Source: Gemmataceae bacterium (lineage in GTDB: Bacteria; Planctomycetota; Planctomycetia; Gemmatales; Gemmataceae). Taken from it: a DNA stretch of 34,633 bases. The notes beneath the pieces were generated by a model that was given only the letters and a program-made list of their open reading frames with translations, made no database searches and was not told the origin of the DNA. The stretch lies in contig JAIEPT010000055.1 in the NCBI GenBank assembly GCA_019748295.1, positions 1 through 34,633 of the forward strand, given 5' to 3'. The translations under genes were made by a program, and so were the position numbers. This document shows, piece by piece, positions 23,605-33,846 of this stretch (the first letter of the stretch is position 1; each line of letters opens with the position of its first letter).

Positions 23605-24249
23605 ATGTCGCTTCGAGTGAAAATCTGCGGAATCACGAACAGAACCGACGCGGAGGCTGCGGTTCGCGCGGGGGCGGATGCGCTGGGGTTCAACTTCTAT
23701 CCGCGTTCGCCGCGCTATGTCTCATTCGAGACGCTGCCTTCGCTGCTTGACGAGTTGCCGCCGTTCGTCGAACCGGTCGGGCTCTTCGTGCAGCAGCCGT
23801 GGAGCGAGGTGCTCGCGGCATTCGAGCGGCATCCGGAGTTGCGTTCCATTCAGAATCACGCGGACACGCCAACTCCGTGCGAACGGCGTGGGTTTCGCCG
23901 ATGGGTTCCTGCGTTCCCCGTTCGCGATTCAGCGAGCGTCGAACAGGTCCGCGCATTTCTCCGCCGTTGTCGCGAGGCGGAAACGATGCCGGCGGCGATT
24001 CTCGTCGATGCTCATGTGCCGGGGTCGTTCGGCGGCACGGGACAAACCGCGCCGTGGCACTTGCTGGAGGGCGTGGACTTTGGCGTGCCGATGATCCTGG
24101 CAGGCGGGCTGAATCCGGACAATGTCGCCGAGGCCGTGCGGCGTGTGCGGCCCTATGCGGTCGATGTCGCCAGCGGTGTGGAATCTTCGCCCGGGAAAAA
24201 AGACTCGGACAAGATGCGACGATTCGTCGACGCCGCCCGCGCTGCATGA
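23605..24249 (+). CDS. trpF: phosphoribosylanthranilate isomerase
   Basis: TrpF converts N-(5-phosphoribosyl)anthranilate to the carboxyphenylamino-deoxyribulose phosphate in tryptophan synthesis, in the cytoplasm. The 214-residue barrel has the family motifs: VKICGITNRTDAEAAVRAGA with the catalytic Cys8, GFNFYPRSPRYVS, ILVDAHVPGSFGGTGQTAPW with the catalytic Asp, ILAGGLNPDNV and VDVASGVESSPGKKD with the phosphate-binding loop. Length is normal. It stands alone, with no other trp gene in the window, which is common in planctomycetes. ATG 23605 begins the conserved MSLRVKICG; ATG 23596 in frame is an alternative, but it overlaps the TATAAT box. Confidence 0.95.
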   Translation: MSLRVKICGITNRTDAEAAVRAGADALGFNFYPRSPRYVSFETLPSLLDELPPFVEPVGLFVQQPWSEVLAAFERHPELRSIQNHADTPTPCERRGFRRWVPAFPVRDSASVEQVRAFLRRCREAETMPAAILVDAHVPGSFGGTGQTAPWHLLEGVDFGVPMILAGGLNPDNVAEAVRRVRPYAVDVASGVESSPGKKDSDKMRRFVDAARAA

Positions 24250-24301
24250 GGATCCGCGCGCGTGGCGTGTGCCCTGCTTCGCCGGATCTGGAAGGCAATT
24301 C

Positions 24302-24596
24302 GAGTGGTCCTCGCGCTCCGCGGGAGGTCAGCGGCGATGTTAAGTCAGACCGCTCCCTGCCTTTCGTGGCGACAAGTTTATTAACTTGTCGGAATGGGTT
24401 CATTGAAAAGACATTTCGAACAAGTCAATAAGCTTGTTTCCACGTCTGTCTGACCTTGCATCGCGACTGACCTCACGCGGAGAGCTTGTGATTTTTTGCC
24501 GAACCGCCGGAAAAAAACCTCTGAAACACGAGGTTTTTGAGGGGTCGTTTCGAGTTTTCGGCAAAAAATCACAAGCTCGGAGCGTGAGGACCACTC
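24302..24596. repeat. four-stem nested inverted repeat
   Basis: Stem 1: GAGTGGTCCTCGCGCTCCG (24302-24320) against CGGAGCGTGAGGACCACTC (24578-24596). Stem 2: 24324-24350 against 24448-24474 (GAGGTCAG and GTCAGAC against GTCTGACC and CTGACCTC). Inside stem 2 are two AT-rich palindromes of the AACAAG family (24371-24390, 24418-24440). Stem 3: AGCTTGTGATTTTTTGCCG (24483-24501) against CGGCAAAAAATCACAAGCT (24559-24577), with an inner hairpin on CCTCTGAAACACGAGG. The result is a three-way junction with branched arms. The block order matches the half element at the end of coaE. Confidence 0.87.
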
Positions 24597-24793
24597 TAAA
24601 TCAGCGTGCGCGATTTCGCCGCAGCACCTTTCGCACGAACCCGAAGCGTCATGTTAGCGAGGGACGACGTGAATCCCTCGCTAACTGACGCTTCGGGCTA
24701 GTGCGGGCGACTGGCATGTTTTGATCGGATGCGCGACGCCCGCTCTTATTCGAAAGGCCGCTAACGCGCCGCCGATTTGCGCACGCTGATTTA
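24597..24793. repeat. nested inverted repeat at the 3' end of nagA
   Basis: Outer arms TAAATCAGCGTGCGC (24597-24611) and GCGCACGCTGATTTA (24779-24793) are perfect. Inside is a second palindrome, CCCGAAGCGTC and GTTAGCGAGGGA (24640-24664) against TCCCTCGCTAAC and GACGCTTCGGG (24674-24697). It abuts the previous element without a gap. The last three bases of its right arm are the nagA stop codon. Confidence 0.87.
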
Positions 24794-25912
24794 GGTGGCG
24801 TGACGAATCGACAGCGGCTGACCCGGCGACCAATCGAATGCGATCAGCTCGGCTGAGTGGCCTGCTTCGAGTCCGCGCGGCGGCATGGCGAAGAGTTCGT
24901 GGATACGGCTTGATGCCATGTCGATGGCATCGGCCAACGACACTCCGGCAGCTTCGATGGCATGCCCGACGCAGCGGTCGGTGAACGCCCAGCTTCCGGC
25001 GAGAAACCTGGTCCCGGGCACGACGATTTTGCCTTCCGGCAGCACTTCGAGTTCCTGTCCCCAATCGCGGTAACAGCCGGGCGGCATTCCCGCGAGCGGA
25101 CCGGCATCGCACGCTAGAATCGTTCGCTCCGGAGTCTTCACGCGGACCATGCATTGGATGACGGACGCCGGCAGATGATGGCCGTCGCAGATGATGCTCG
25201 CCCACAGCGCGTCGTGGGCGAGCTGATCCCAAATGTAGTTGGGATGCCGAGGCAACACGGCGTGCGAACCGTTGCCGAGGTGGGTGCTGAGTTTCGCCCC
25301 CGCGTTCGCCGCCGCGGCGATGTCCGCCGAACCGGCAGCGGTGTGGCCGATGGCGACGACCACGTTTTGAGCAACCAGTTTCTCGATGAAGGGGATCGCG
25401 CCGTCGATCTCCGGAGCGAGGGTGACGAGACGGATGCCCCCCTCGGCCGCGTCTTGGAGTCGGCGGAATTCGTCCCAGTTCGGCTTGCGGATGTGCTCGC
25501 GGGGATGGGCGCCGCGTGGGCCGTCTTCCGGCGAGAGATAGGGGCCTTCAAGATGATAACCAGGGATGGCGCGGGCCAAGGCAGGATCTTCCGCCCGCGC
25601 TTTGGCGAGCGTGGCGAACCCGCGGCTCAGATTCTCGAACGAACCGGTGATGATCGTCGGCAGCAGCTCCACGATTCCATGTCGCCGGCATTCGTCGACG
25701 ACGATGCGAATCTTCTCGACGGTAATGTCCGGCGCCCCAAACCCGATGCCGAGGCAACCATTGATCTGCAGATCGAAGAAGCCTGGCGCGATCCATTGCG
25801 CTTCGCGGTCGGGTCGTTCGGAGCCGGATGATTCGATTTGTTGGATGCGGTCCTGATTGCAGACGACGTCGATCGGTTCGCCAGTTCGGTAATGTCGTCC
25901 GCGCCAGCGCAT
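24791..25912 (-). CDS. nagA: N-acetylglucosamine-6-phosphate deacetylase
   Basis: NagA hydrolyses GlcNAc-6-P to glucosamine-6-P and acetate, in amino-sugar and wall recycling. The 373-residue amidohydrolase has PGFFDLQINGC (Gln-x-Asn in place of His-x-His, as in Escherichia coli NagA), HLEGPYLSPEDGPRGAHP at 120-137 with the metal-binding Glu122, the metal His190 in GHTAAG, His211 in STHLGNG, DGHH at 243-246 and the catalytic Asp269 in ACDAGPLAG. The N-terminus is shorter than average, beginning only about 40 residues before the barrel. The start ATG lies 2 nt after the stop of the Ser/Thr kinase gene, so the two are cotranscribed. The stop TAA is the end of a repeat arm. A paralogous deacetylase of another sugar is possible. 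Confidence 0.92.
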   Translation of the reverse strand: MRWRGRHYRTGEPIDVVCNQDRIQQIESSGSERPDREAQWIAPGFFDLQINGCLGIGFGAPDITVEKIRIVVDECRRHGIVELLPTIITGSFENLSRGFATLAKARAEDPALARAIPGYHLEGPYLSPEDGPRGAHPREHIRKPNWDEFRRLQDAAEGGIRLVTLAPEIDGAIPFIEKLVAQNVVVAIGHTAAGSADIAAAANAGAKLSTHLGNGSHAVLPRHPNYIWDQLAHDALWASIICDGHHLPASVIQCMVRVKTPERTILACDAGPLAGMPPGCYRDWGQELEVLPEGKIVVPGTRFLAGSWAFTDRCVGHAIEAAGVSLADAIDMASSRIHELFAMPPRGLEAGHSAELIAFDWSPGQPLSIRHAT

Positions 25913-25914
25913 GG

Positions 25915-27594
<1,680 letters not shown>

Positions 27595-27633
27595 GGAGGG
27601 AGTAGTTCCAGCAGAGGAGAGCGGGGCCGATGG

Positions 27634-27884
27634 TTGATCGTCAGGCGACGAAAGCGTTCGCGAGTCTTGCTCCCCTCTCCCTTCGGGAGAGTTCGGGAGA
27701 GGGGCTGGGGGTGAGGGCAGAACCTCTGCCCAATGGATCAATGTGATTCCTCGCGCATGGTCTGTGACCCATCCATCATCCAAGCAACAATGCGAAAAAC
27801 CCCCTCACCCCCACCCCTCTTCCGGCTCTTCCGGAGGGAGAGGGGAGCAAGACCTGCCTGGCGAAGTTGCTGCCTGACGATCAA
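27634..27884. repeat. 251-bp inverted repeat, TTGCTCCCCTCTCCC family
   Basis: Ends TTGATCGTCAGGC (27634-27646) and GCCTGACGATCAA (27872-27884) are perfect complements. Inside, each arm carries CTTGCTCCCCTCTCCC, GGGAGAGGGG and GGGGGTGAGGG in mirrored order. The element at 19121-19305 has the same plan, and a shortened copy sits inside the element at 34493. It occupies the gap between the TPR gene stop and the kinase start, both - strand. Confidence 0.85.
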
Positions 27885-27936
27885 TAGCTGAATATAAGCC
27901 CGTCGCGATCGGAAGTGCAGAGGAAAACCGGGGAAC

Positions 27937-30165
27937 TCAAAACGAGTCGAAGAACGCATCCAGAAAACTGCGGGGCGAGCCGAGGTTGCGTAGTTCCTGA
28001 AGCGACAGGTTATGTGCTTCGAGTTGTTCGAGAAACTCCTGCTGCCGTTCGCGGGGCAGTTCGTCGAACAGCGATTCCATCCGCTCGCCGAGTCCGCGAA
28101 GCATCCATGGGCTCGTCTTGCGATCCCGCAACATGGCTTCGTATTCCGCCAACACAAGGAACGGGTTCTTGGGATGCAGCTTTTGGGCTTTCCGAACGTA
28201 GGTCGCGAATGCGCTGATCGCCGGCACATCGCTGAGAGCAAGCAGGTATCGCTCCAGCAATCGTTCCGGCCAGCCGTCGAACGCGGCCTTCTTGCAGATA
28301 GCCCAACCCGCTTGCAAGGCGGTATCGCCGGCGGATTGCTCGGATTCGATCTTCATCATCTCGGCGAGCAGAGTCAGTTCCTCGGGGGCGCCGCCGGTTT
28401 TCGCGAGGGAGCGGAGCACCATCGCGCCTTTCTTGGTGTCGGCCGCCGGGATTCCGTATCGCTCGCCTTCGGCAATGAGGAGGAACGGAGCCGCAAGCCG
28501 AACGTGCGGCAGCGCGAGCAGTTTTTCTCGCGCTTCCGCCGCGACGTCAGGATCCCCCTTGGTGGTTTCGAGGAAATGGCGGCGAGCAAAGACGAGGGGG
28601 GCCAAGTCGGGCGCCAATTCCTGCGCCTTGGCGAGGTCGGCCCGCTGGGTGGCGAGTTTCGTGCGGACGCCGCTAATGACGCGCTGCAACGAAAGCACTC
28701 CCAGAAGATGCCGCAGTTTCCGGTTAAGCGGGTCCAAAGCGAGGGCTCGCTCGAATGCCGTGAACGCTTTCGAAGGAGCGTTCGAGCTGCGGTAAAACCT
28801 CCCGAGTTTCTCCAGCGTCTTGGGATCGTCCGGGAACTGCTCAATCAGTGCTTCGCCCGCGGCGATTGCTTCCTTCCTCCATGCCGGTTCCGCGGCCAAC
28901 GCTTCGAATCGCAGCAGATACGGACGCCGACGATGCGGAGCCAATTCGATGGAGCGGGCAAAGCAATCCTCGAAGGAGGGGAGCTTGTCGAAGTCATCCT
29001 CGTCGTCTTCGTCCACGTCCAAGGGGTCAAGATCCAGGATCAGTGTGCCGACGTGTTCCCACACCATGGCTTTTGCCAAAGCGTGACGCGTTCCGAACGA
29101 CTTTTCGCATGAGCCGGACTGGAGATACGATATCCAGCCCAGAATGGCCCCGAGGGGTTGGCCACGTCGCTCGAATCCGACCGCAAGCAGCCGGGCGTAT
29201 TCCGGTTCGACCATATCCAAACCGAATCGATGGGCCAAGCGTTGCAAGTCGTTCGGCATCCCGCGTTGAAGGATGACTCCCGCAAGCGTTCGACGCAAGG
29301 GTTCGGCAAGTTCGGGCCGCGTCTGCCATTGGCTGATAATGGGTTCGGCAACTCGCAGCACGTCATTGAGCTTCTTGTCTCTCTGCAGCGATGTCTGAAG
29401 AATGCGCACTAGTTCCACATCGCGGGAACCGGTCGCGCGATCCGCCGCCTTTTGCAGCGCGGCTTGCGCGGCTTGAGATTGGGTTTGCCGAAACTCGGCA
29501 TCGATGCCGAAACGCAAGGGAGCGGCAAGCCGCCACGGCAGGCGGTTGGGCTGCAAGCGCATCCATGCTTCAAGAGCACGCGCATCGTCGCTCGCATACC
29601 AAGCGAGCAAACCGCGCAAAAAGACTTTCCATTCGAGGAACGGCGATTGCAGTCCTATGGACTGGATAGCACTGCGGGCCTCGTCGTCGCGGCCTGCATG
29701 TGCCAGGGAGATCGCGTTCAGCACCGCGTCGAAACCGGCGTGGTGCTCCGTGGGGAGCTGGGTTTTTCCTTCGGGCCCTTTTTCGATGGCTCCGTCGGCC
29801 AGGCTGGCAAGGGCACGAACCCGGGCGGGAGAATCGGCGGGAAGTTGCGCGAGCAGTCCAGTTGCTTCCGCGGCGAAACCGCAACGAGCGAGATTCTCCG
29901 CCACCAGCTCGCGTATGCCGGGAGCTTCGCCGAGCGCCAGCAGATTCCGCCAAAGGACCGCTGCTTCGCTCCGTTGATTGTCTCGCTGCAAATGCTCCGC
30001 GCGCAGCCGAATCGCCTCGCGCAGCAATTCGCGATGGTCGATATGCGGTTCGGCATGGGCAATGTCGCGAGCCAGGCGCAACGCGGACTGACTGCGGCCG
30101 GACTCCGCAGCCTCCTTGTACTTCGCTTTGAGTTTGGCGACGTCCGTGATGGCAGGCCGTTTCAT
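27937..30165 (-). CDS. large TPR-repeat protein
   Basis: This 742-residue protein is almost entirely helical with degenerate tetratricopeptide repeats. Clear units include AEALLIEQFPDDPKTLEKLG-like sequence near 490 and KAFTAFERALALDPLNRKLR following it. There is no signal peptide or membrane segment, so it is probably cytoplasmic. An acidic tract (LDVDEDDEDDFDKLP, near 410) interrupts the repeats. TPR domains mediate protein binding; the partner is unknown. The start ATG at 30165 has GGAG about 9 nt upstream. It precedes the kinase and nagA genes on the same strand, separated by 342 nt that contain an inverted repeat, so cotranscription is possible but not shown. Confidence 0.85.
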   Translation of the reverse strand: MKRPAITDVAKLKAKYKEAAESGRSQSALRLARDIAHAEPHIDHRELLREAIRLRAEHLQRDNQRSEAAVLWRNLLALGEAPGIRELVAENLARCGFAAEATGLLAQLPADSPARVRALASLADGAIEKGPEGKTQLPTEHHAGFDAVLNAISLAHAGRDDEARSAIQSIGLQSPFLEWKVFLRGLLAWYASDDARALEAWMRLQPNRLPWRLAAPLRFGIDAEFRQTQSQAAQAALQKAADRATGSRDVELVRILQTSLQRDKKLNDVLRVAEPIISQWQTRPELAEPLRRTLAGVILQRGMPNDLQRLAHRFGLDMVEPEYARLLAVGFERRGQPLGAILGWISYLQSGSCEKSFGTRHALAKAMVWEHVGTLILDLDPLDVDEDDEDDFDKLPSFEDCFARSIELAPHRRRPYLLRFEALAAEPAWRKEAIAAGEALIEQFPDDPKTLEKLGRFYRSSNAPSKAFTAFERALALDPLNRKLRHLLGVLSLQRVISGVRTKLATQRADLAKAQELAPDLAPLVFARRHFLETTKGDPDVAAEAREKLLALPHVRLAAPFLLIAEGERYGIPAADTKKGAMVLRSLAKTGGAPEELTLLAEMMKIESEQSAGDTALQAGWAICKKAAFDGWPERLLERYLLALSDVPAISAFATYVRKAQKLHPKNPFLVLAEYEAMLRDRKTSPWMLRGLGERMESLFDELPRERQQEFLEQLEAHNLSLQELRNLGSPRSFLDAFFDSF

Positions 30166-30269
30166 GAGACGAGTGCTCCGCGAGAGATGCGTACTGTTTT
30201 ACCTGCCGAACGACTGAAATTCGATGGAAAAGCCTGCGCCGAGCGTCTCTATGCGGAAGGCCCCCTTGA

Positions 30270-30298
30270 TTGCGGGGGGTTGGCGCCGGTGATAAGAT
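30270..30298 (+). promoter_or_regulatory. sigma70-type promoter for the M50 protease gene
   Basis: TTGCGG (30270-30275) and TAAGAT (30293-30298) are separated by 17 bp. Transcription would start near 30305, leaving a leader of about 27 nt before the ATG at 30332, which has AGGA 6 nt upstream. The region lies between two divergent genes, as expected for a promoter. Confidence 0.45.
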
Positions 30299-30331
30299 GG
30301 AAACGCTTGGACGCTCGACTAGGAATTCTTC

Positions 30332-31381
30332 ATGCGCGACCCCTTTTCATGGTCCCTGCCGCTGGGACAGCTCTTCGGCATCGCCGTGCGCATGCATGTG
30401 CTTCTGCCGGTCGTCATGGTCGGCATGGTGCTGCGCTTTGCAATCAGCAAAGACTTCGAATCGACGCCCGGTATTTGGATCGACGTTTCGCTCCTCATGG
30501 GCTTGCTGTTCGTCTCGGTTTTGCTGCATGAGTTGGGCCACTGTTTCGCGGCTCGATCGGTCGAAGGGGATGCCCGCGAGATCCTGCTTTGGCCTCTGGG
30601 CGGCCTCGCCTACGTCGATGTGCCCAACACGCCGCGAGCCCACTTGTGGACGGCACTCGGCGGGCCGCTCGTCAATATCGCCCTTTGCATCGTCTCCGCC
30701 CTTTTGCTGGGGTTTGCCACCGAGGGATATCGTCCGCCGACTTGGTTCGAGTTCCCGACGCGCTGGTCCCCGCTCATCCCTTGGGGAACGGCATCGAGCG
30801 GAATGACCTGGTGGACCCTTGGCCTGGCGCAGGTCTTCTGGATCAACTGGTTCCTGGCGCTCTTGAACCTGTTCCTCGTCGCCTGGCCGCTCGATGGAGC
30901 CCGCATCCTGCAGGCGATCCTCTGGCCGCGCATGGGCTACCGATCATCGATGGCGATGTCGATTCGCGTCGGGTTCGTGTTCGTGTTCATCGTCCTGCTT
31001 TATGCCGTCGTGAAGAACGAAAGCATCGCCCTCGGTCTCGCGCTTTTCATTTACATGAGCTGCAAGCAGGAATATATCGCTCTCGAAACGGGCGGCGAGG
31101 AATCGCTCTTCGGCTACGACTTTTCGCAAGGCTACACGAGCCTCGAGAAGGATGCTGCCTCCACAATCGAAACGAAGAAAAAGAAACAAGGTTTCATTCA
31201 ACGCTGGCTGAAGAAGCGACGGCTCGCGAAGATGCAACGCGACAAAGAGCAGCAGGAAGCGGAAGAGCTCCGAATGGACGAGTTGCTCGAAAAGATCAAC
31301 CGGTTCGGCAAAAACTCGCTCACCGACGAGGAAACTCGTTTCCTGAAGCGCGTCTCGGATCGATATAAGAATCGTTCATGA
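30332..31381 (+). CDS. M50 site-2-type membrane metalloprotease
   Basis: This 349-residue membrane protein has the zinc site HELGH at 66-70 within a hydrophobic helix, and the second active-site motif with the metal-binding Asp in NLFLVAWPLDGARIL (180-194), as in site-2 proteases that cleave substrates inside the membrane. About six hydrophobic segments are visible. After residue 240 comes a cytoplasmic tail: a Lys-rich helix and LLEKINRFGKNSLTDEETRF, a short C-terminal module (DUF6576-like) also seen at the end of rhomboid-type proteases in Bacteroidota and planctomycetes. There is no PDZ domain. The substrate could be an anti-sigma factor or signal peptide, but no candidate is adjacent. The start is supported by AGGA. 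Confidence 0.92.
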   Translation: MRDPFSWSLPLGQLFGIAVRMHVLLPVVMVGMVLRFAISKDFESTPGIWIDVSLLMGLLFVSVLLHELGHCFAARSVEGDAREILLWPLGGLAYVDVPNTPRAHLWTALGGPLVNIALCIVSALLLGFATEGYRPPTWFEFPTRWSPLIPWGTASSGMTWWTLGLAQVFWINWFLALLNLFLVAWPLDGARILQAILWPRMGYRSSMAMSIRVGFVFVFIVLLYAVVKNESIALGLALFIYMSCKQEYIALETGGEESLFGYDFSQGYTSLEKDAASTIETKKKKQGFIQRWLKKRRLAKMQRDKEQQEAEELRMDELLEKINRFGKNSLTDEETRFLKRVSDRYKNRS

Positions 31382-31403
31382 TCCCCTGCAATCGCATCAC
31401 GCC

Positions 31404-31599
31404 CTGTAGGGAACGCCCTCCGTGGCGTTCCGCCGAACTGGACGCGTCCGAGTCCCGAGTGTCCACATTCCGCGATCCCGCTTGCGGCTTAGCGATCCGC
31501 GGCGTCCGACCGCTAAGCCGCAAGCGGAAGACTGCACATGCGTCATGGGGGATGTGCGTTTCCATTCACGCGGAACGCCACGGAGGGCGTGCCCTACAG
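31404..31599. repeat. 196-bp inverted repeat, GTAGGGAACGCC family
   Basis: CTGTAGGGAACGCCCTCCGT at the left end pairs with the right end (GGAGGGCGTGCCCTACAG). Further in, CCGCTTGCGGCTTAGCG pairs with CGCTAAGCCGCAAGCGG around a short loop near 31505. It is the compact form of the 468-bp element at 10052. It starts 22 nt after the protease stop codon and ends 89 nt before the oxidoreductase start. Confidence 0.87.
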
Positions 31600-31618
31600 C
31601 GCGGCGGAAACTTTTCCT

Positions 31619-31647
31619 TTGCATCCTTGGGGTGCGGGCGCTACGAT
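31619..31647 (+). promoter_or_regulatory. candidate promoter of the oxidoreductase gene
   Basis: TTGCAT (31619-31624) and TACGAT (31642-31647) are 17 bp apart, directly after the inverted repeat, giving a leader of about 34 nt. Both boxes match the consensus only partly. Confidence 0.33.
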
Positions 31648-31687
31648 CCACGTGGCGCTTCCGATCCAACCCCAAGGAGCTTCCCTC

Positions 31688-33130
31688 ATGCAACACGGCA
31701 ATCTTTCGCGGCGCGGCTTTCTCGCCAAATCGCTTGGCGGCATGACCGCCGCCGGTCTGCCCATCTGGTTCGCCAACGAAAATCTCAACTACGCCCAGGA
31801 CAACTCCGGCAAAGCCCGCGCGAGCAACAACGATGTGCTCCGCATGGCCGCCATCGGCACCGGCACCAACCGCACCCGCCGCAACGCCAACCAACCGCTC
31901 CGCGGCGAACGCGGCGTGCACATCATGCAAGCCGCGATGGGCCAACCCGGCGTCCGCATGACCGCCGTCTGCGACGTCGATCGGCCCAATGCCGAGTTCG
32001 CTAAAGATCTCGTCGATATGGCCAACGGCAACCGCGATTGCCGAGTGTATGGCGACTTCCGCGAACTGTTGCAGAATCGGGATATTGATGCCGTCACCAT
32101 CGGCGTGCCGGATCACTGGCACGCACTGATCGCCATTGCCGCCATGAAAGCAGGCAAGGACGTCTACTGCGAAAAGCCGCTGACGCTGACGCTCGAAGAA
32201 GGCAAAGCCCTCGTTAAGGTCGCACGGGACACGGGCAAGATCGTGCAGACGGGCAGCCAGCAGCGGTCCGAGTTCAATGGCCGATTCCGCCTGGCCTGCG
32301 AGCTGGTCCGCAACGGACGCATCGGCAAGCTGACGAAGATCACGACGCTGATCGGCGACAACCCGCAAGGCGGGCCGTTCCGCTCGACGCCGGCGCCGGA
32401 AGGCCTCAACTGGGATTTTTGGCAAGGCCCCACGCAGCAGGTGGACTACGTTCCCGAACGCTGCTTCTACGAATTCCGCTGGTGGTACGAATACTCCGGC
32501 GGAAAGATGACCGACTGGGGCGCCCACCACAACGACATCGCGCAGTGGGCCCTGAACATGGACAACAGCGGCCCCATCGCGATCCGCAGCACCGCCGAGG
32601 CGCCGACCTCGAACCAGCCGAACAGCTACAACTGCCACAAGAATTTCGAAGTCGTCTACACCTACGGCGACGGCCCGGACGGCGGGGCGGGGACGGAACT
32701 CGTTTGCCGTGCGAACCCGCCGCAAGGCTGGCGCATCCGCAATGAGCGAGGCCAATCGCCCAACAACGGCATCCTCTTCGAAGGAGAAGGCGGGAAGTGG
32801 ATCTTCGTCAGCCGCGGCGAGTTGTTCGCCAGCGACAAGGCGATCATCGACGAGGCGTTGCCGCAGAACGCCACTCGGCTCGAGGTGGCGACCGGCAACA
32901 ACCACATGGCGAACTTCCTCGCCTGCGTGAAATCGCGCCGCGCCCCGATCTGCAACCCGACGGTGGGCCATCGCTCCTGCAGCGTATGCCACCTCGGCAA
33001 CATCTCGGTCCGCATGGGCCAAGCTCTGCGCTGGGATCCGCGCGAAGAACGTTTCATCGGCGACAACGCGGAAGCCGCGAATCGGCATTTGGGCCGGCCG
33101 TATCGGGCGCCATGGCGGCTTGAAGCGTAA
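31688..33130 (+). CDS. Tat-exported Gfo/Idh/MocA-family oxidoreductase
   Basis: This 480-residue protein starts with a twin-arginine signal (SRRGFLAKSLGG at 7-18), so it is folded with its cofactor and exported. A Rossmann domain follows: MAAIGTGTNRTRRN and VCDVDRPNAEFAKDL, then the family motif EKPLTLTLEEGKALVKVA, with Lys of CEKP the likely catalytic residue. The C-terminal beta-sheet domain has FWQGPTQQVDYVPERCFYEF and the planctomycete segment GGKMTDWGAHHNDIAQWAL. Members oxidise or interconvert sugars or glycosides with tightly bound NAD(P). The substrate is unknown. Start ATG 31688 has AAGGAG about 9 nt upstream; the longer frame from 31538 lies in a repeat. Confidence 0.93.
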   Translation: MQHGNLSRRGFLAKSLGGMTAAGLPIWFANENLNYAQDNSGKARASNNDVLRMAAIGTGTNRTRRNANQPLRGERGVHIMQAAMGQPGVRMTAVCDVDRPNAEFAKDLVDMANGNRDCRVYGDFRELLQNRDIDAVTIGVPDHWHALIAIAAMKAGKDVYCEKPLTLTLEEGKALVKVARDTGKIVQTGSQQRSEFNGRFRLACELVRNGRIGKLTKITTLIGDNPQGGPFRSTPAPEGLNWDFWQGPTQQVDYVPERCFYEFRWWYEYSGGKMTDWGAHHNDIAQWALNMDNSGPIAIRSTAEAPTSNQPNSYNCHKNFEVVYTYGDGPDGGAGTELVCRANPPQGWRIRNERGQSPNNGILFEGEGGKWIFVSRGELFASDKAIIDEALPQNATRLEVATGNNHMANFLACVKSRRAPICNPTVGHRSCSVCHLGNISVRMGQALRWDPREERFIGDNAEAANRHLGRPYRAPWRLEA

Positions 33131-33177
33131 GGAGAAATTGCAAATTGCAGATTTCAGATTTCGAATTGCAAATTTTG

Positions 33178-33298
33178 ACAACATCCAAGCCCAGGGGCGA
33201 GCGTAGCGAACTCCTGGGTTCCAGACCGTAAGCGTATTACGCTTCCGACACTCCGATCCCAGGAGCTCGCTGCGCTCGCCCCTGGGCTTGGGGTTGTT
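33178..33298. repeat. 121-bp inverted repeat with inner hairpin
   Basis: AAGCCCAGGGGCGAGCG in the left arm pairs with CGCTCGCCCCTGGGCTT in the right arm; the arms extend over about 42 bp (33178-33221 and 33256-33298) with few mismatches. The loop holds a small hairpin on AAGCG and CGCTT. AT-rich sequence (33131-33177, repeated TTGCAAAT and AGATTT) lies to its left. It ends 14 nt before the release-factor-like gene. Confidence 0.82.
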
Positions 33299-33312
33299 TT
33301 GTTCATTTCATC

Positions 33313-33837
33313 ATGTCCACACCGCTTTCCCGTCATCCCTGGGTTGATCGCGACGATTCGCAGCTTCTCGCGGAGTGCGATGTGGACACGTATCGCGCGA
33401 GCGGCCCAGGGGGACAGAAGCGGAACAAGACGAGCTCGGCGGTGCGGCTGCGGCATGAGCCGACGGGGATGATCGTCATCGCGGAAGAGAGCCGATCGCA
33501 GCATGAGAACAAGGCGAAGGCATTGCGGCGGCTGCGGCAGGGGTTGTTCCTGAAGATTCGCGAACCGTTCGCGGAAACCTCGAGCGAAATTGCCGCGGTG
33601 ACGACCGCGGCGGGACGTTTGGAAGCGGGGCGGAAAGATCCCCGGTTTTGGCCCGCGGTCGGCGTGATTCTCGATGCCATCGATGCGTGCAATGCCCGCG
33701 TTTCCGAAGCAGCGGAGAAGTTAGGCACGACGACCGCCAATCTCATCGATTTTCTGCAGGCGGATCCCAAGGCTTTCGAGACGGCGAACGTGCTTCGGCA
33801 GAAGCATGGCCAAAAGCCTTTAAGGGCTGACGGCTGA
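33313..33837 (+). CDS. release-factor-like GGQ-domain protein
   Basis: This 174-residue protein has the peptidyl-tRNA hydrolysis domain of class I release factors, with the GGQ motif at 33-35 in [19 protein letters not shown] and the following [20 protein letters not shown]. The codon-recognition domain is absent. It resembles ArfB/YaeJ-type rescue factors and the peptide chain release factor-like family, but the C-terminal part ([20 protein letters not shown], then a helical segment) is not the basic ribosome-channel tail of ArfB. It may act as a ribosome-rescue hydrolase or on another peptidyl-tRNA. ATG 33313 has no clear Shine-Dalgarno site. An inverted repeat begins 10 nt after the stop. 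Confidence 0.9.
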   Translation: MSTPLSRHPWVDRDDSQLLAECDVDTYRASGPGGQKRNKTSSAVRLRHEPTGMIVIAEESRSQHENKAKALRRLRQGLFLKIREPFAETSSEIAAVTTAAGRLEAGRKDPRFWPAVGVILDAIDACNARVSEAAEKLGTTTANLIDFLQADPKAFETANVLRQKHGQKPLRADG

Positions 33838-33846
33838 AGGGCCCTC

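Noticed and set aside
27595..27783. N-terminal extension of the Ser/Thr kinase in the same frame
   Set aside because: These codons run through the inverted repeat at 27634 (low-complexity Pro/Ser/Gly), and the conserved start is at 27594.
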